A stretch of DNA of 47,538 bases from CAZPAH01 sp964584495 (GTDB lineage Bacteria > Krumholzibacteriota > Krumholzibacteriia > Krumholzibacteriales > Krumholzibacteriaceae). Of this stretch, positions 25,069-32,360 are shown piece by piece. Numbering within the stretch: position 1 is the stretch's first letter; each line of letters begins with the position of its first letter. The notes below the pieces were generated by a model. It saw only the letters and a list, made by a program, of their open reading frames with translations. It ran no database searches and was not told the DNA's origin. Both the position numbers and the translations under genes were made by a program. The stretch lies in the NCBI GenBank assembly GCA_964584495.1, contig CAZPAH010000005.1:1-47538 (forward strand), read 5' to 3'.

Positions 25069-27768
25069 TCAGTCTTCAATCCTGACCACAAACGCGACAC
25101 CGTCAGCCGTGCCCGATCCCCCCGCGAGGGTGCCGGTCAGGGTCCAACGGATATCTGTGACATTGGCATCGTAACCGGCGGGGGCTCCCCCGCCTCCGCT
25201 CACGGGCACATACGCCCAGCTCACGCCGCCGTCATCCGAGAAGGCGATGACCGAACCTGTTATCCCGGCGGCGAGGGTGCCCTCGACCGCGGAACCTACC
25301 TGGTATTGGGTCCACGCCGGAATCGCGTCATAGAACACTATCGCCGTCAGGCCGGCCGCACCGACGTTAGAGTAATCGGTACGATATGTAAGGTCGGTGC
25401 CCGGCAGCTGATTGCCGGCGGGGTTCACCGATTTGGTCAGAACGAGGTTTCCCGCGACGATAGTCGTAACGTCGGTCGCCGAATCGGTCGCCGCCGTTGC
25501 ATTACCGGTCACGGTTATGACTCCCGTTTCGATGGTCCCCAGGGCCACTCCGCCGGGAATCGATACCTGGACCACAACGTCCTGGGCCGCTCCCGAGACG
25601 AGAGTCACAGAGGCTATGGGGTTGTTGGCCAGATCGAAGAAGGAGTAGCTCCACCCGTTCGAGCTGACGAAGCTGAGCATGAACGTATCGTCTACGTTGC
25701 CCGTGTTGGTAACGGTATGCTGGTAGCGAACCGTTCCTCCGGCCGTTCCGGTTCCGGACCGGTCGGGAACCAGCGCCACAGACGGAGCGCTGTTGATCGT
25801 CACCGTGTTGGTGATGGTATCGAAGATCGCGGGGTTGTTCACCGACGTCGCTATGAGATCGATGTTGTTGATCCCCGGCACTTCGGCGGCGGGCACGTTG
25901 ATCCTGGCTATGATATTGATCTCGCTGCCCCCCGGAACGGAACCCGTATTGCCGACAGGTGTCAGCTCTGGAAGATCGAGCACGCCGTTTCCGTTGGTAT
26001 CGATGTAATAGGTGACGGTCCAGCCGGCCGGGGCGTTGGACGATAGGTTGTAGTTATCGCTCGATCCGCCGGTATTGATAACATCAAGCGGGAAATCGAC
26101 CACATCGCCAGGATCGGCGTTCTGGTTGACACCCACGTTGTTGGTACCCGGAACACCGTCATAGTTTCCGATGTCTACAGCCGCTGGATTGACCGCCGTT
26201 ATCTCGTCGTTCGTCTGGTTGAACACGGCGGGGTTGTTGACCGAGGTGGCATTCACAACGGCGTTGTAAGGTCCCCCGCCCCCCGCGGCGGCGGGTATCA
26301 TCACCCTGACGATGAAGTCCTGCGTCATGCCCGGATTAACGGTCCCCACATCGGGAATGCCGTCCGAACCCGAGTCGGAGAGAGGCGTAACGCCGTCCAT
26401 CCGCAGGAACATGACGCTCCAGCCGCCCGGTATCGTCGACGCTGCGTCGAGCGAGATGTTGATCGCGTCGGGAGCGTTTCCGTCGTTTCTCACGGTATTG
26501 ATGAAATCGACCGAGGTGTTCGCGTACGCGAGGGCTACCGCCTGCAGATCGTCGTTGTATAGCGGCGGCGTGCCGGCGCCGGGCGCCCCGTTCGGACCGA
26601 CGAGCACGTCGGCGAGAATATTGACGTTTATCGCCGAGTTGTTCGTCGTGACTATTGTCGGGTCGGGGGTTCCCGGGTTGTTGTCGATGTACGCCACGCT
26701 CGCGCTGTTGTTGAAGATTCCCGCCGGCATGCCTGCGGGAACCACGAGATCGTATATAAAGCTGTAGTTCTGGCCGATAGCCAGGTCGCCGTTTACGATG
26801 TAGGCCACCGCGATGTCGCCGGGGGTTGGCAGAAGCGACCAGGTCCACGACTCGGGAGGACCGGCCGTCGCCGATCCGGTCGGCAGGTATAGAACCGTTC
26901 CACCGACTGGGGCTCCGACTGGAACTCCGGCAAGCGCGAGGGGGTTCCCCGACGAGGGATCTATCGGCAGTATGTCGTAGATCAGCACGCCTGTGAGGGT
27001 GACCGATCCGACCGTCACGCCGTGTGCGACATCGTTGCCGACATTGGCACCCGTAACGGTGTAGGTCACGTTATTGCCCGGGTCGACGTTTGCTGGAAGA
27101 CCCGACAGCGAGGCCGTAAGCGCCGCATCGCTTACCACCGTCGTCAGGTGATAGTTTCTCGTATCTATCTGGCCCGCGTCGCCGATCGATGTGGCCTCCA
27201 CGCCGACATAGGCAACCTGTCCTGCCGTGGCCATCGGAGGCACCTGGTATGAAACGAGCAGGCTGACCGCCGATCCCGCAGCGACCGGCCCGATCGTGCC
27301 GGCGACTCCGCCGGCCGAGATGACCGGTTCGCCGCCGTCCAGAACGCCATTGCCGTTGATGTCATGATAGATCGTGATGCCGGCGAGGGCGATGCCCATA
27401 TCCGTGTTGATACCGTCAAGAAGGGGTATCAGATCGAACGAATCGTTGTCGTTTCCCGTGTTGGTCAGCGTGTAGCTGTAATATACCGTTTGCCCGGGGA
27501 TGGCATTTTGCGACATCGCCGGGACCACCGGCGGTGTCTCCCCAGAATCGTCCGGCATCACCGATACACCGTAGACGGGAAGCACTATCGTGGTTACCTC
27601 ATTCGAGGTCGTCGAATAAGAGTTGCCGATAAGATCCTCGAACGTGGCCGAAGCCTGGTTCCGGATTGTAGTACCGGCGGGAGTCTGCGCGCGGGCCGAT
27701 GATGCGATCATCAACAGCGCGAGCACCAGGACCGGCAGAACCAGTCCCGTGAGCCTTCTAAGCCTCAT
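25069..27768 (-). CDS. Exported DUF11-repeat protein, 899 residues
   Basis: After a signal peptide (about 1-27, ending SSARAQ) the protein begins with PAGTTIRNQASATFEDLIGN, a pattern found in TIGR01451/DUF11 surface proteins and shared with the 1939-residue neighbour. Roughly five beta-sandwich repeats follow, each with a VxYxxTxTNxGNxxD-like strand (about 80-180, 235-360, 390-520, 545-660, 665-770), some with DTNGNGVLD calcium-like loops. The last domain (about 775-899) is a DUF11 unit with FSDDGGVSWAYVPV and TDIRWTLTGTL, ending FVVRIED. That unit resembles the whole of the 163-residue gene upstream. No anchor is seen. It may be a fibre or coat component exported with the neighbouring barrel protein; this is inference. 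Its 3' end lies only 20 bases from the scaffold gap. Confidence 0.88.
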   Translation of the reverse strand: MRLRRLTGLVLPVLVLALLMIASSARAQTPAGTTIRNQASATFEDLIGNSYSTTSNEVTTIVLPVYGVSVMPDDSGETPPVVPAMSQNAIPGQTVYYSYTLTNTGNDNDSFDLIPLLDGINTDMGIALAGITIYHDINGNGVLDGGEPVISAGGVAGTIGPVAAGSAVSLLVSYQVPPMATAGQVAYVGVEATSIGDAGQIDTRNYHLTTVVSDAALTASLSGLPANVDPGNNVTYTVTGANVGNDVAHGVTVGSVTLTGVLIYDILPIDPSSGNPLALAGVPVGAPVGGTVLYLPTGSATAGPPESWTWSLLPTPGDIAVAYIVNGDLAIGQNYSFIYDLVVPAGMPAGIFNNSASVAYIDNNPGTPDPTIVTTNNSAINVNILADVLVGPNGAPGAGTPPLYNDDLQAVALAYANTSVDFINTVRNDGNAPDAINISLDAASTIPGGWSVMFLRMDGVTPLSDSGSDGIPDVGTVNPGMTQDFIVRVMIPAAAGGGGPYNAVVNATSVNNPAVFNQTNDEITAVNPAAVDIGNYDGVPGTNNVGVNQNADPGDVVDFPLDVINTGGSSDNYNLSSNAPAGWTVTYYIDTNGNGVLDLPELTPVGNTGSVPGGSEINIIARINVPAAEVPGINNIDLIATSVNNPAIFDTITNTVTINSAPSVALVPDRSGTGTAGGTVRYQHTVTNTGNVDDTFMLSFVSSNGWSYSFFDLANNPIASVTLVSGAAQDVVVQVSIPGGVALGTIETGVITVTGNATAATDSATDVTTIVAGNLVLTKSVNPAGNQLPGTDLTYRTDYSNVGAAGLTAIVFYDAIPAWTQYQVGSAVEGTLAAGITGSVIAFSDDGGVSWAYVPVSGGGGAPAGYDANVTDIRWTLTGTLAGGSGTADGVAFVVRIED

Positions 27769-27865
27769 AGCCTATCACCATCCTTCTACCCCCCGAAGGG
27801 AGCACCATCGAAACAACACCCCACGATGGAGTGTTCACAACAGGACTCTCTTGAAGCCCGACCGT

Positions 27866-28357
27866 CTACTTCACCTGCACGCGGTAAGAGACGGATACTT
27901 CCTGCCCGACACCGAGGCGGCCGCCGAGCATCCACCTGACATGGGTGATCATCTCGGGCGGGGCTTTCACCCTCTTCTCCGTACCATCGGTGTCAACAAC
28001 GACATATGTCACGGGAGCTTCCTGGAATGTCTTCCCGTCATCGATACTGAAAAGAGGATGCAACTCCGGATTATCGGTGGCAGTCTCTTCGAGGTAAACC
28101 GTGCCGGCCGGGACAGGCCCCAGAAGACTGACACCGGCGGCCGCCTCGCCGCCGGAATTCCGGTAGCGCAGCGTGTACTCGACCATGTCACGGGGAAATA
28201 CCTTGTCGGCCGACACCGCGATTTCGCCTTTTTTCTTATCCAGCACTATCTTATGCGCCTCCAGTTCGCCCGTGACGGAAGGCCCGTCGGCGAAGGCCGA
28301 AGAGGCGGAGAATGCCAGGACAAGAAGAACGATCGCAGCCGAAAGACTCCTTCTCAT
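27866..28357 (-). CDS. Small exported protein made of one DUF11-like domain
   Basis: The 163-residue product starts at 28357 behind a strong AAGGAGG site and has a signal peptide ending ASSAFADG. The rest is a single domain: VFPRDMVEYTLRYRNSGGEA, VPAGTVYLEETATDNPEL, FSIDDGKTFQEAPVTYVV and ITHVRWMLGGRLGVGQEVSV, ending YRVQVK. It lines up with the C-terminal domain of the 899-residue protein downstream (shared FSxDDGxxF, RWxLxGxL). It is the first gene of the DUF11 cluster and 97 bases before the next. Possible roles are chaperone, cap or minor subunit for the long repeat proteins; none is shown by the sequence. Confidence 0.85.
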   Translation of the reverse strand: MRRSLSAAIVLLVLAFSASSAFADGPSVTGELEAHKIVLDKKKGEIAVSADKVFPRDMVEYTLRYRNSGGEAAAGVSLLGPVPAGTVYLEETATDNPELHPLFSIDDGKTFQEAPVTYVVVDTDGTEKRVKAPPEMITHVRWMLGGRLGVGQEVSVSYRVQVK

Positions 28358-28584
28358 CAAACTGTCCTCCTTTTTTCCTCCAGCCGGAATGTTGCGCGCG
28401 GGCGAATGCCCGGCGATTCGTTTCGTGGAGGAATTGAATAAATGTTCGCGGTCCGCGAGCGGGGACCGCAATAAACTCCTACGGGTCGGCCGCAGCGCAA
28501 GGTGTGTTCCAAAGAATGGGACTTTGGTCCCGATTGAATCCCGGCTGGGGACGGGCGGATAGAGACTTTCCGTGGAAATTGTGA

Positions 28585-28611
28585 TTTATATTGTCGTAAA
28601 GGGATTTTACG
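28585..28611 (-). promoter_or_regulatory. Possible promoter and operator of DUF11 cluster
   Basis: CGTAAA 28595-28600 and TTTACG 28606-28611 form a perfect 6-5-6 inverted repeat. On the minus strand it lies directly upstream of TATAAA (28590-28585), a good -10 candidate. No clear -35 box is found, which would fit an activator binding the palindrome. Distance to the first cluster gene is about 228 bases. Confidence 0.35.
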
Positions 28612-28667
28612 GGGTGGAACAAGGAGGATCGAAGAGTAACAACGGGGAAGAAATGGAAACAACTGGC

Positions 28668-28691
28668 AAAAAAAATCCCCCTTGAAGGGGG
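28668..28691 (-). terminator. Intrinsic terminator after YHS-domain gene
   Basis: On the minus strand CCCCCT and AGGGGG pair around a three-base loop and are followed by ATTTTTTTT. It is 71 bases past the YHS gene stop and separates that gene from the DUF11 cluster. Confidence 0.9.
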
Positions 28692-28761
28692 ACTTTAGTC
28701 TCTATCTATGCAATCTTCTTGCAAAATGCAAGGCGGCGCAATCCTGACCGGCCTTCTCCTA

Positions 28762-29055
28762 TTATTTCTTCTTTCCCACGTACTTTTCGGGATCCTTAAT
28801 GAACGCTTCCATATTCTCTTTGCTTGAGAAGTTGTACTCCACTCCGTTGTAGACATGGAAGTACCTCGTCGGTGCGTTCTTGACATCGACGGCGCTGCTG
28901 TCGACCGGATCGCAAAGCGATATGACCCTCACCTTCCCGTGTGTGCCCGCTTTCGATCCCGTTCCACCCGCCGGCTTTTCCGCCGGTTCCTTCTTGCCGC
29001 ACCCCATAGCCAGGACCATCGCCAGGGCGAGCGCTATAAGAAGTATCTTTCTCAT
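28762..29055 (-). CDS. YHS-domain lipoprotein
   Basis: The 97-residue product starts at 29055 behind CGGAGGT. It has a lipoprotein-like signal (LALAMVLAMGCGKK), a short Gly/Lys linker, and a YHS-type domain: CDPVDSSAVDVKNAPTRYFH then YNGVEYNFSSKENMEAFIKD and PEKYV. YHS domains in other proteins bind copper or other metals through a Cys, so Cys48 in CDPV is the likely ligand. It is a single-gene unit ending at a strong terminator and divergent from phosphofructokinase. A role in periplasmic metal handling is plausible but inferred. Confidence 0.88.
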   Translation of the reverse strand: MRKILLIALALAMVLAMGCGKKEPAEKPAGGTGSKAGTHGKVRVISLCDPVDSSAVDVKNAPTRYFHVYNGVEYNFSSKENMEAFIKDPEKYVGKKK

Positions 29056-29266
29056 TCCATTACCTCCGAAGATTGTCCGCCCGCTTCTATATGAGGCCCG
29101 ATGTAACTCCGGACCTTCCGCCTGCTTCAATTACCCGGCGAAGATAACAGATTTGGTCCGTCCGGTCAAGGGTCCGCATAGGCCTCGAGTTAAATCCGCA
29201 AACTCATCTCCCTTTTGCGTTCGAACCGTACCGTTTCGGAACCTGAGAAATACTATTTAATTACTT

Positions 29267-29294
29267 TTGGCGTCTTCCGGCCGAATAGTATAGT
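29267..29294 (+). promoter_or_regulatory. Sigma-70-like promoter for phosphofructokinase
   Basis: TTGGCG at 29267-29272 and TATAGT at 29289-29294 are 16 bases apart, about 40 bases before the start codon. Confidence 0.6.
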
Positions 29295-29334
29295 ATTAGG
29301 CGAAATCGATGAAGGTCAAACACAAGGAGAAATA

Positions 29335-30510
29335 ATGGTGAAAAAGACTTCAAGGGCTTCCAAGATGCCCGCTCCGGAAAAGATTAAAAAGATAGCTATA
29401 TTGACCGGTGGAGGCGACTGCCCGGGGCTCAACGCCGTTATCCGCGGTCTTGTGCGGGCCTCCACCCTCGAGTATGGGTGGCAGATCCTGGGGATCCAGG
29501 ACGGCTTCGACGGATTGATCGACGGGCTGAGCCGCGAGCTGACTTCCAGCGAAGTTCGCGGTCTCCAGATGCGCGGCGGGACTATTCTCGGAACATCGAA
29601 CAGGGGCAACCCCCTCCGTTACCCGGTGGAGGAGAACGGGAAGGTATTCTTCAGGGATGTGACCGACAAGATCATAGCCAATATCAAGAAATTGAAGATC
29701 GACGTGCTCGTCGCGGTCGGAGGGGACGGGACGATGAAGATCGCCCAGGCTCTTTTCGAGAAAGGAGTGCCGATCGTCGGCGTTCCGAAGACGATCGACA
29801 ACGATCTCGGAGCGACCGACGTGACTTTCGGCTTCAACAGCGCGGTCTCATGCGCGACGGACGCCCTGGACAAGCTCCACACCACCGCCGAGAGCCACCA
29901 CAGGGTGCTCGTTCTCGAGGTGATGGGAAGGGACTGCGGCTGGATAGCCCTCGAAGCGGGGGTCGCGGGAGGGGCCGATGTGATCCTGATCCCCGAGATA
30001 CCCTTCGACATCAACACGGTCTGCGATCATATAACCTTCAGGAAGGCGAATGGCAGCCGGTTCAGCATCATCGTGGTCGCCGAGGGGGCCTTCCCCGAGG
30101 GGGGGAGGAAAGTCTACGAGAAGGAGCCGGGCGCCGACGGATCTCCCGGCAGGCTGGGCGGGATCGCCCGCTGGGTCGCCGAAAAGATCGGATTGTTCAC
30201 CCATATCGAGACGAGGGTGGCGGTGCTGGGGCACCTTCAGAGGGGCGGCTCCCCGACTACATACGACCGGATCCTGGCGACCCGCTTCGGCGTGGAAGCC
30301 GCCAACCTCATCGCAGAGGGGAAGTTCGGGGAGATGGTTTGCCTCAAGGGACGCATGATCAAATCGACCGATATAAAAACGGCGATAAAGAAGCTAAACA
30401 GGGTCGATCCGGAAGGCCAGGTGGTGAAAACGGCCGAAGCCCTCGGCATAACGATGGGAAGATTGAACAAGGTATGCCTTGCCGCCCGTCCCGAAGATTA
30501 CAAGTGCTGA
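29335..30510 (+). CDS. pfkA: 6-phosphofructokinase
   Basis: The 391-residue enzyme phosphorylates fructose 6-phosphate in glycolysis. The start at 29335 has AAGGAG seven bases upstream. Family signatures include ILTGGGDCPGLNAVIRG near the N-terminus, GGDGT at 129-133, PKTIDND at 151-157 with catalytic Asp155, and EVMGRDCGWIALEAGVAGGA. Gly132 at the donor-specificity position is typical of ATP-dependent enzymes, whereas Lys152 is the residue found in pyrophosphate-dependent ones (E. coli has Gly). The combination occurs in a PPi-related clade that uses ATP, such as the trypanosome enzyme, so ATP is the likely donor. It is alone on the plus strand, converging on a small outer-membrane protein gene. 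Confidence 0.95.
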   Translation: MVKKTSRASKMPAPEKIKKIAILTGGGDCPGLNAVIRGLVRASTLEYGWQILGIQDGFDGLIDGLSRELTSSEVRGLQMRGGTILGTSNRGNPLRYPVEENGKVFFRDVTDKIIANIKKLKIDVLVAVGGDGTMKIAQALFEKGVPIVGVPKTIDNDLGATDVTFGFNSAVSCATDALDKLHTTAESHHRVLVLEVMGRDCGWIALEAGVAGGADVILIPEIPFDINTVCDHITFRKANGSRFSIIVVAEGAFPEGGRKVYEKEPGADGSPGRLGGIARWVAEKIGLFTHIETRVAVLGHLQRGGSPTTYDRILATRFGVEAANLIAEGKFGEMVCLKGRMIKSTDIKTAIKKLNRVDPEGQVVKTAEALGITMGRLNKVCLAARPEDYKC

Positions 30511-30514
30511 AAAG

Positions 30515-30572
30515 GGGCTGCGGTCCGCAGACCGGCGGACCCGCCGCGGAAAAATCCTGAAGCCCGCAGCCC
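30515..30572. terminator. Nested hairpins between convergent genes
   Basis: GGGCTGCGG 30515-30523 pairs with CCGCAGCCC 30564-30572, and an inner GGTCCGC 30522-30528 pairs with GCGGACC 30535-30541; they share two bases. The structure lies just past the phosphofructokinase stop and may end transcription from both sides, but lacks a clear U-run. Confidence 0.5.
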
Positions 30573-30597
30573 GAGATCGAATGGGCCTTGAACGGGA

Positions 30598-31083
30598 TCA
30601 AAAGAGGTATCGGACTCCGATCCCGCCGTTGACATCGAACTCGGTTTCCGGAACGATGTCAATGATCGGGGCGATCTCGAAGAAAAACCCGAACGGCAGA
30701 TCCTCTTTGTAGTATTCCATGCCGGCGACGAACCTTATCCCCACCCTGGAATCCTCCTCCTCGAACCTCACCCTGCCACCCATCCCCAGGTAATAGGGGA
30801 CGACTCCCCCCTCGACCTCCGAATTTTCGAAGTAGTGAAACAAATAGTCTGCATGTATATGGAGATGCCCTTCTTTTCTGAAAGACCAGGCCAGCCCCAT
30901 GTCGATTGCGCCGGAGGATGTGCGCCACCATTTTCCGCTCAGCCCGGTCGGCTCGCCCAGTATCACACCCAACTCGGTCTCGGTCCGGTCTATAAGGCCG
31001 GCCCCCGCCGCGGCGGCGGACAGGGCGAGAAGAACGATCGATACTGCGATCGTCGTCCGGGAAACGTCTTCCCAGTGTTTCAT
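30598..31083 (-). CDS. Small outer-membrane beta-barrel protein (DUF3996-like)
   Basis: The 161-residue protein starts at 31083 behind TGGAGGT and has a signal peptide ending AAAAGAG. The mature part GVILGEPTGLSGKWWRTSSG, then AIDMGLAWSF and HIHADYLFHYF, with a terminal VGIRFVAGMEYY and GIGVRYLF, fits a compact barrel of eight or so strands ending in Phe. The GEPTGLSGKxW pattern recalls DUF3996 (Borrelia BAPKO_0422 family). It is the third gene of an operon behind rhodanese and DoxX-like genes, with four bases to the DoxX stop. Its function is unknown. Confidence 0.78.
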   Translation of the reverse strand: MKHWEDVSRTTIAVSIVLLALSAAAAGAGLIDRTETELGVILGEPTGLSGKWWRTSSGAIDMGLAWSFRKEGHLHIHADYLFHYFENSEVEGGVVPYYLGMGGRVRFEEEDSRVGIRFVAGMEYYKEDLPFGFFFEIAPIIDIVPETEFDVNGGIGVRYLF

Positions 31084-31087
31084 CGGG

Positions 31088-31645
31088 CTACCTCCAGACG
31101 GGAGATAGAACATGCCTGTGGCGGGGAGCCAGCAGTATCAGAAAGGAGCAAGCGAGAAAGATCGTATCCTCTATAAGCTTTTTCCACGCGTAGGTCTCCC
31201 CGAACCCGCAGCCGCAATCGAAATAGATTCTGGTCAATGGTGTTCCCTCGCTTATGATTATACCTATAGTCCGGTATGAGACTACAACGATAAAAATGAG
31301 GTTGAGAACCAGCAGGATGAGGGCCGATCCCCTAATGAAAAGGCCGGTCAGAAGGGAGAGGCCGCAGAACAGCTCGACCCAGGGGAGGATTATCGCAATG
31401 AAAAACAGAAGGGGTCCGAGATCGATGATACCGTACATCTTGATCTCATCGGCGAATTGCAGAGGCCTGCCGATCTTATGCGTGGCGGCATAGATGAAAA
31501 CAGCTGCCAGAACCAATCGTACTATTAATAGAAACCGGGGATCGTAGATCCAACGTCTTCCCGTCTCGCTCGGGGAATAACCCCCCCGGTCTCCGTCGCT
31601 GAAAAGCAGCCCGGACAGTCCGGGCCGGATCGTCTTCCCGTTCAT
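31088..31645 (-). CDS. DoxX/MauE-like membrane protein
   Basis: The 185-residue protein has four hydrophobic helices after a polar N-terminus: LLIVRLVLAAVFIYAATHKI, LLFFIAIILPWVELFCGLSL, ALILLVLNLIFIVVVSY and LIEDTIFLACSFLILL. The Cys pair in DCGCGFGETYAWKK is like that of MauE-type proteins, which act in periplasmic thiol redox chemistry. Its ATG overlaps the stop of the rhodanese gene by four bases. The pairing suggests sulfur or disulfide handling at the membrane; the exact electron partner is unknown. Confidence 0.85.
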   Translation of the reverse strand: MNGKTIRPGLSGLLFSDGDRGGYSPSETGRRWIYDPRFLLIVRLVLAAVFIYAATHKIGRPLQFADEIKMYGIIDLGPLLFFIAIILPWVELFCGLSLLTGLFIRGSALILLVLNLIFIVVVSYRTIGIIISEGTPLTRIYFDCGCGFGETYAWKKLIEDTIFLACSFLILLAPRHRHVLSPVWR

Positions 31646-32151
31646 TTATCCTCTCTATCCTCACGGCTCTGAAGGGGCAGCCCCGTCTCCTCCCACTCCT
31701 CGATACCGCCCTTGAACACCAGCACCTTCGTATATCCCAGCGCGAACAGTTCCCGCGCCAGGAGTTCCGAATCGTCGCAGGAGGGCCCGGAGCAGTATAT
31801 GACTATATCCTCCCCGCGCGACAGCCGAGGAAGAAGATCATCGAGGTAATGCCCAAGATCGTAATAATCGACGAGGATCGCTCCCGGGATGTGTCCCCCG
31901 TCGAAGTCGGCGGCCGACCTGGCGTCGATAACTGTATGCCCTGACTCGATAAGCTCCTGCACCCTGTCGATAGCGACATACCTGATACCTTCGGCTTCCG
32001 CCGCTTCGCTGTCGGTAATTACCGGCACATCGGCGATCTTCCTCAAGGGATTGATCCCGTTGACGGAAAAACCGTTGAAGATAAGGCCTACGGCGGCTCC
32101 GATCAGCAACAGCGCAACCGCCTGGACTATCGCTCGTTTGAAAACGTTCAT
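31642..32151 (-). CDS. Membrane-anchored rhodanese-like protein
   Basis: About 169 residues: an N-terminal membrane helix (IVQAVALLLIGAAVGLIF) and a periplasmic rhodanese domain with TVIDARSAADFDGGHIPGAI and the active-site loop YCSGPSCDD (Cys120). Rhodanese domains carry persulfide sulfur on this Cys. The start is uncertain: ATG 32151 puts the helix near the N-terminus, but no good ribosome-binding site is seen there or at the earlier TTG 32187. It is translationally coupled to the DoxX-like gene, together forming a likely sulfur-redox unit. Confidence 0.85.
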   Translation of the reverse strand: MNVFKRAIVQAVALLLIGAAVGLIFNGFSVNGINPLRKIADVPVITDSEAAEAEGIRYVAIDRVQELIESGHTVIDARSAADFDGGHIPGAILVDYYDLGHYLDDLLPRLSRGEDIVIYCSGPSCDDSELLARELFALGYTKVLVFKGGIEEWEETGLPLQSREDREDK

Positions 32152-32360
32152 AGAAAGCAATATATACATGATAATACCCGAAATCAACCCGCCAGTTATT
32201 TCGTCAGGCTATTTATACACACATCGGCCGGATTTTCGCCCGCGAAATAACCCTTCAATATTGTTTTTCGACTGGAACATGCGCCGTATTGCTGCTTTAA
32301 TCTCTCCTGCCGGGCGATGTCTGATGGAAACCGCCGGCCTTTAGAACCGGGACGGAGAGC

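Larger units (their letters stand above)
28358..28761. other. Spacer and probable leader of the DUF11 cluster
   Basis: No gene is apparent. On the minus strand the region holds the terminator of the YHS gene, an inverted repeat with an AT-rich hexamer, and two further hairpins that would be in the DUF11 cluster leader: GGGAC with GTCCC around 28515-28528, and GCGGTCC 28448-28454 with GGACCGC 28463-28469. A transcript starting near 28578 would have a leader of over 200 bases. Confidence 0.45.
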
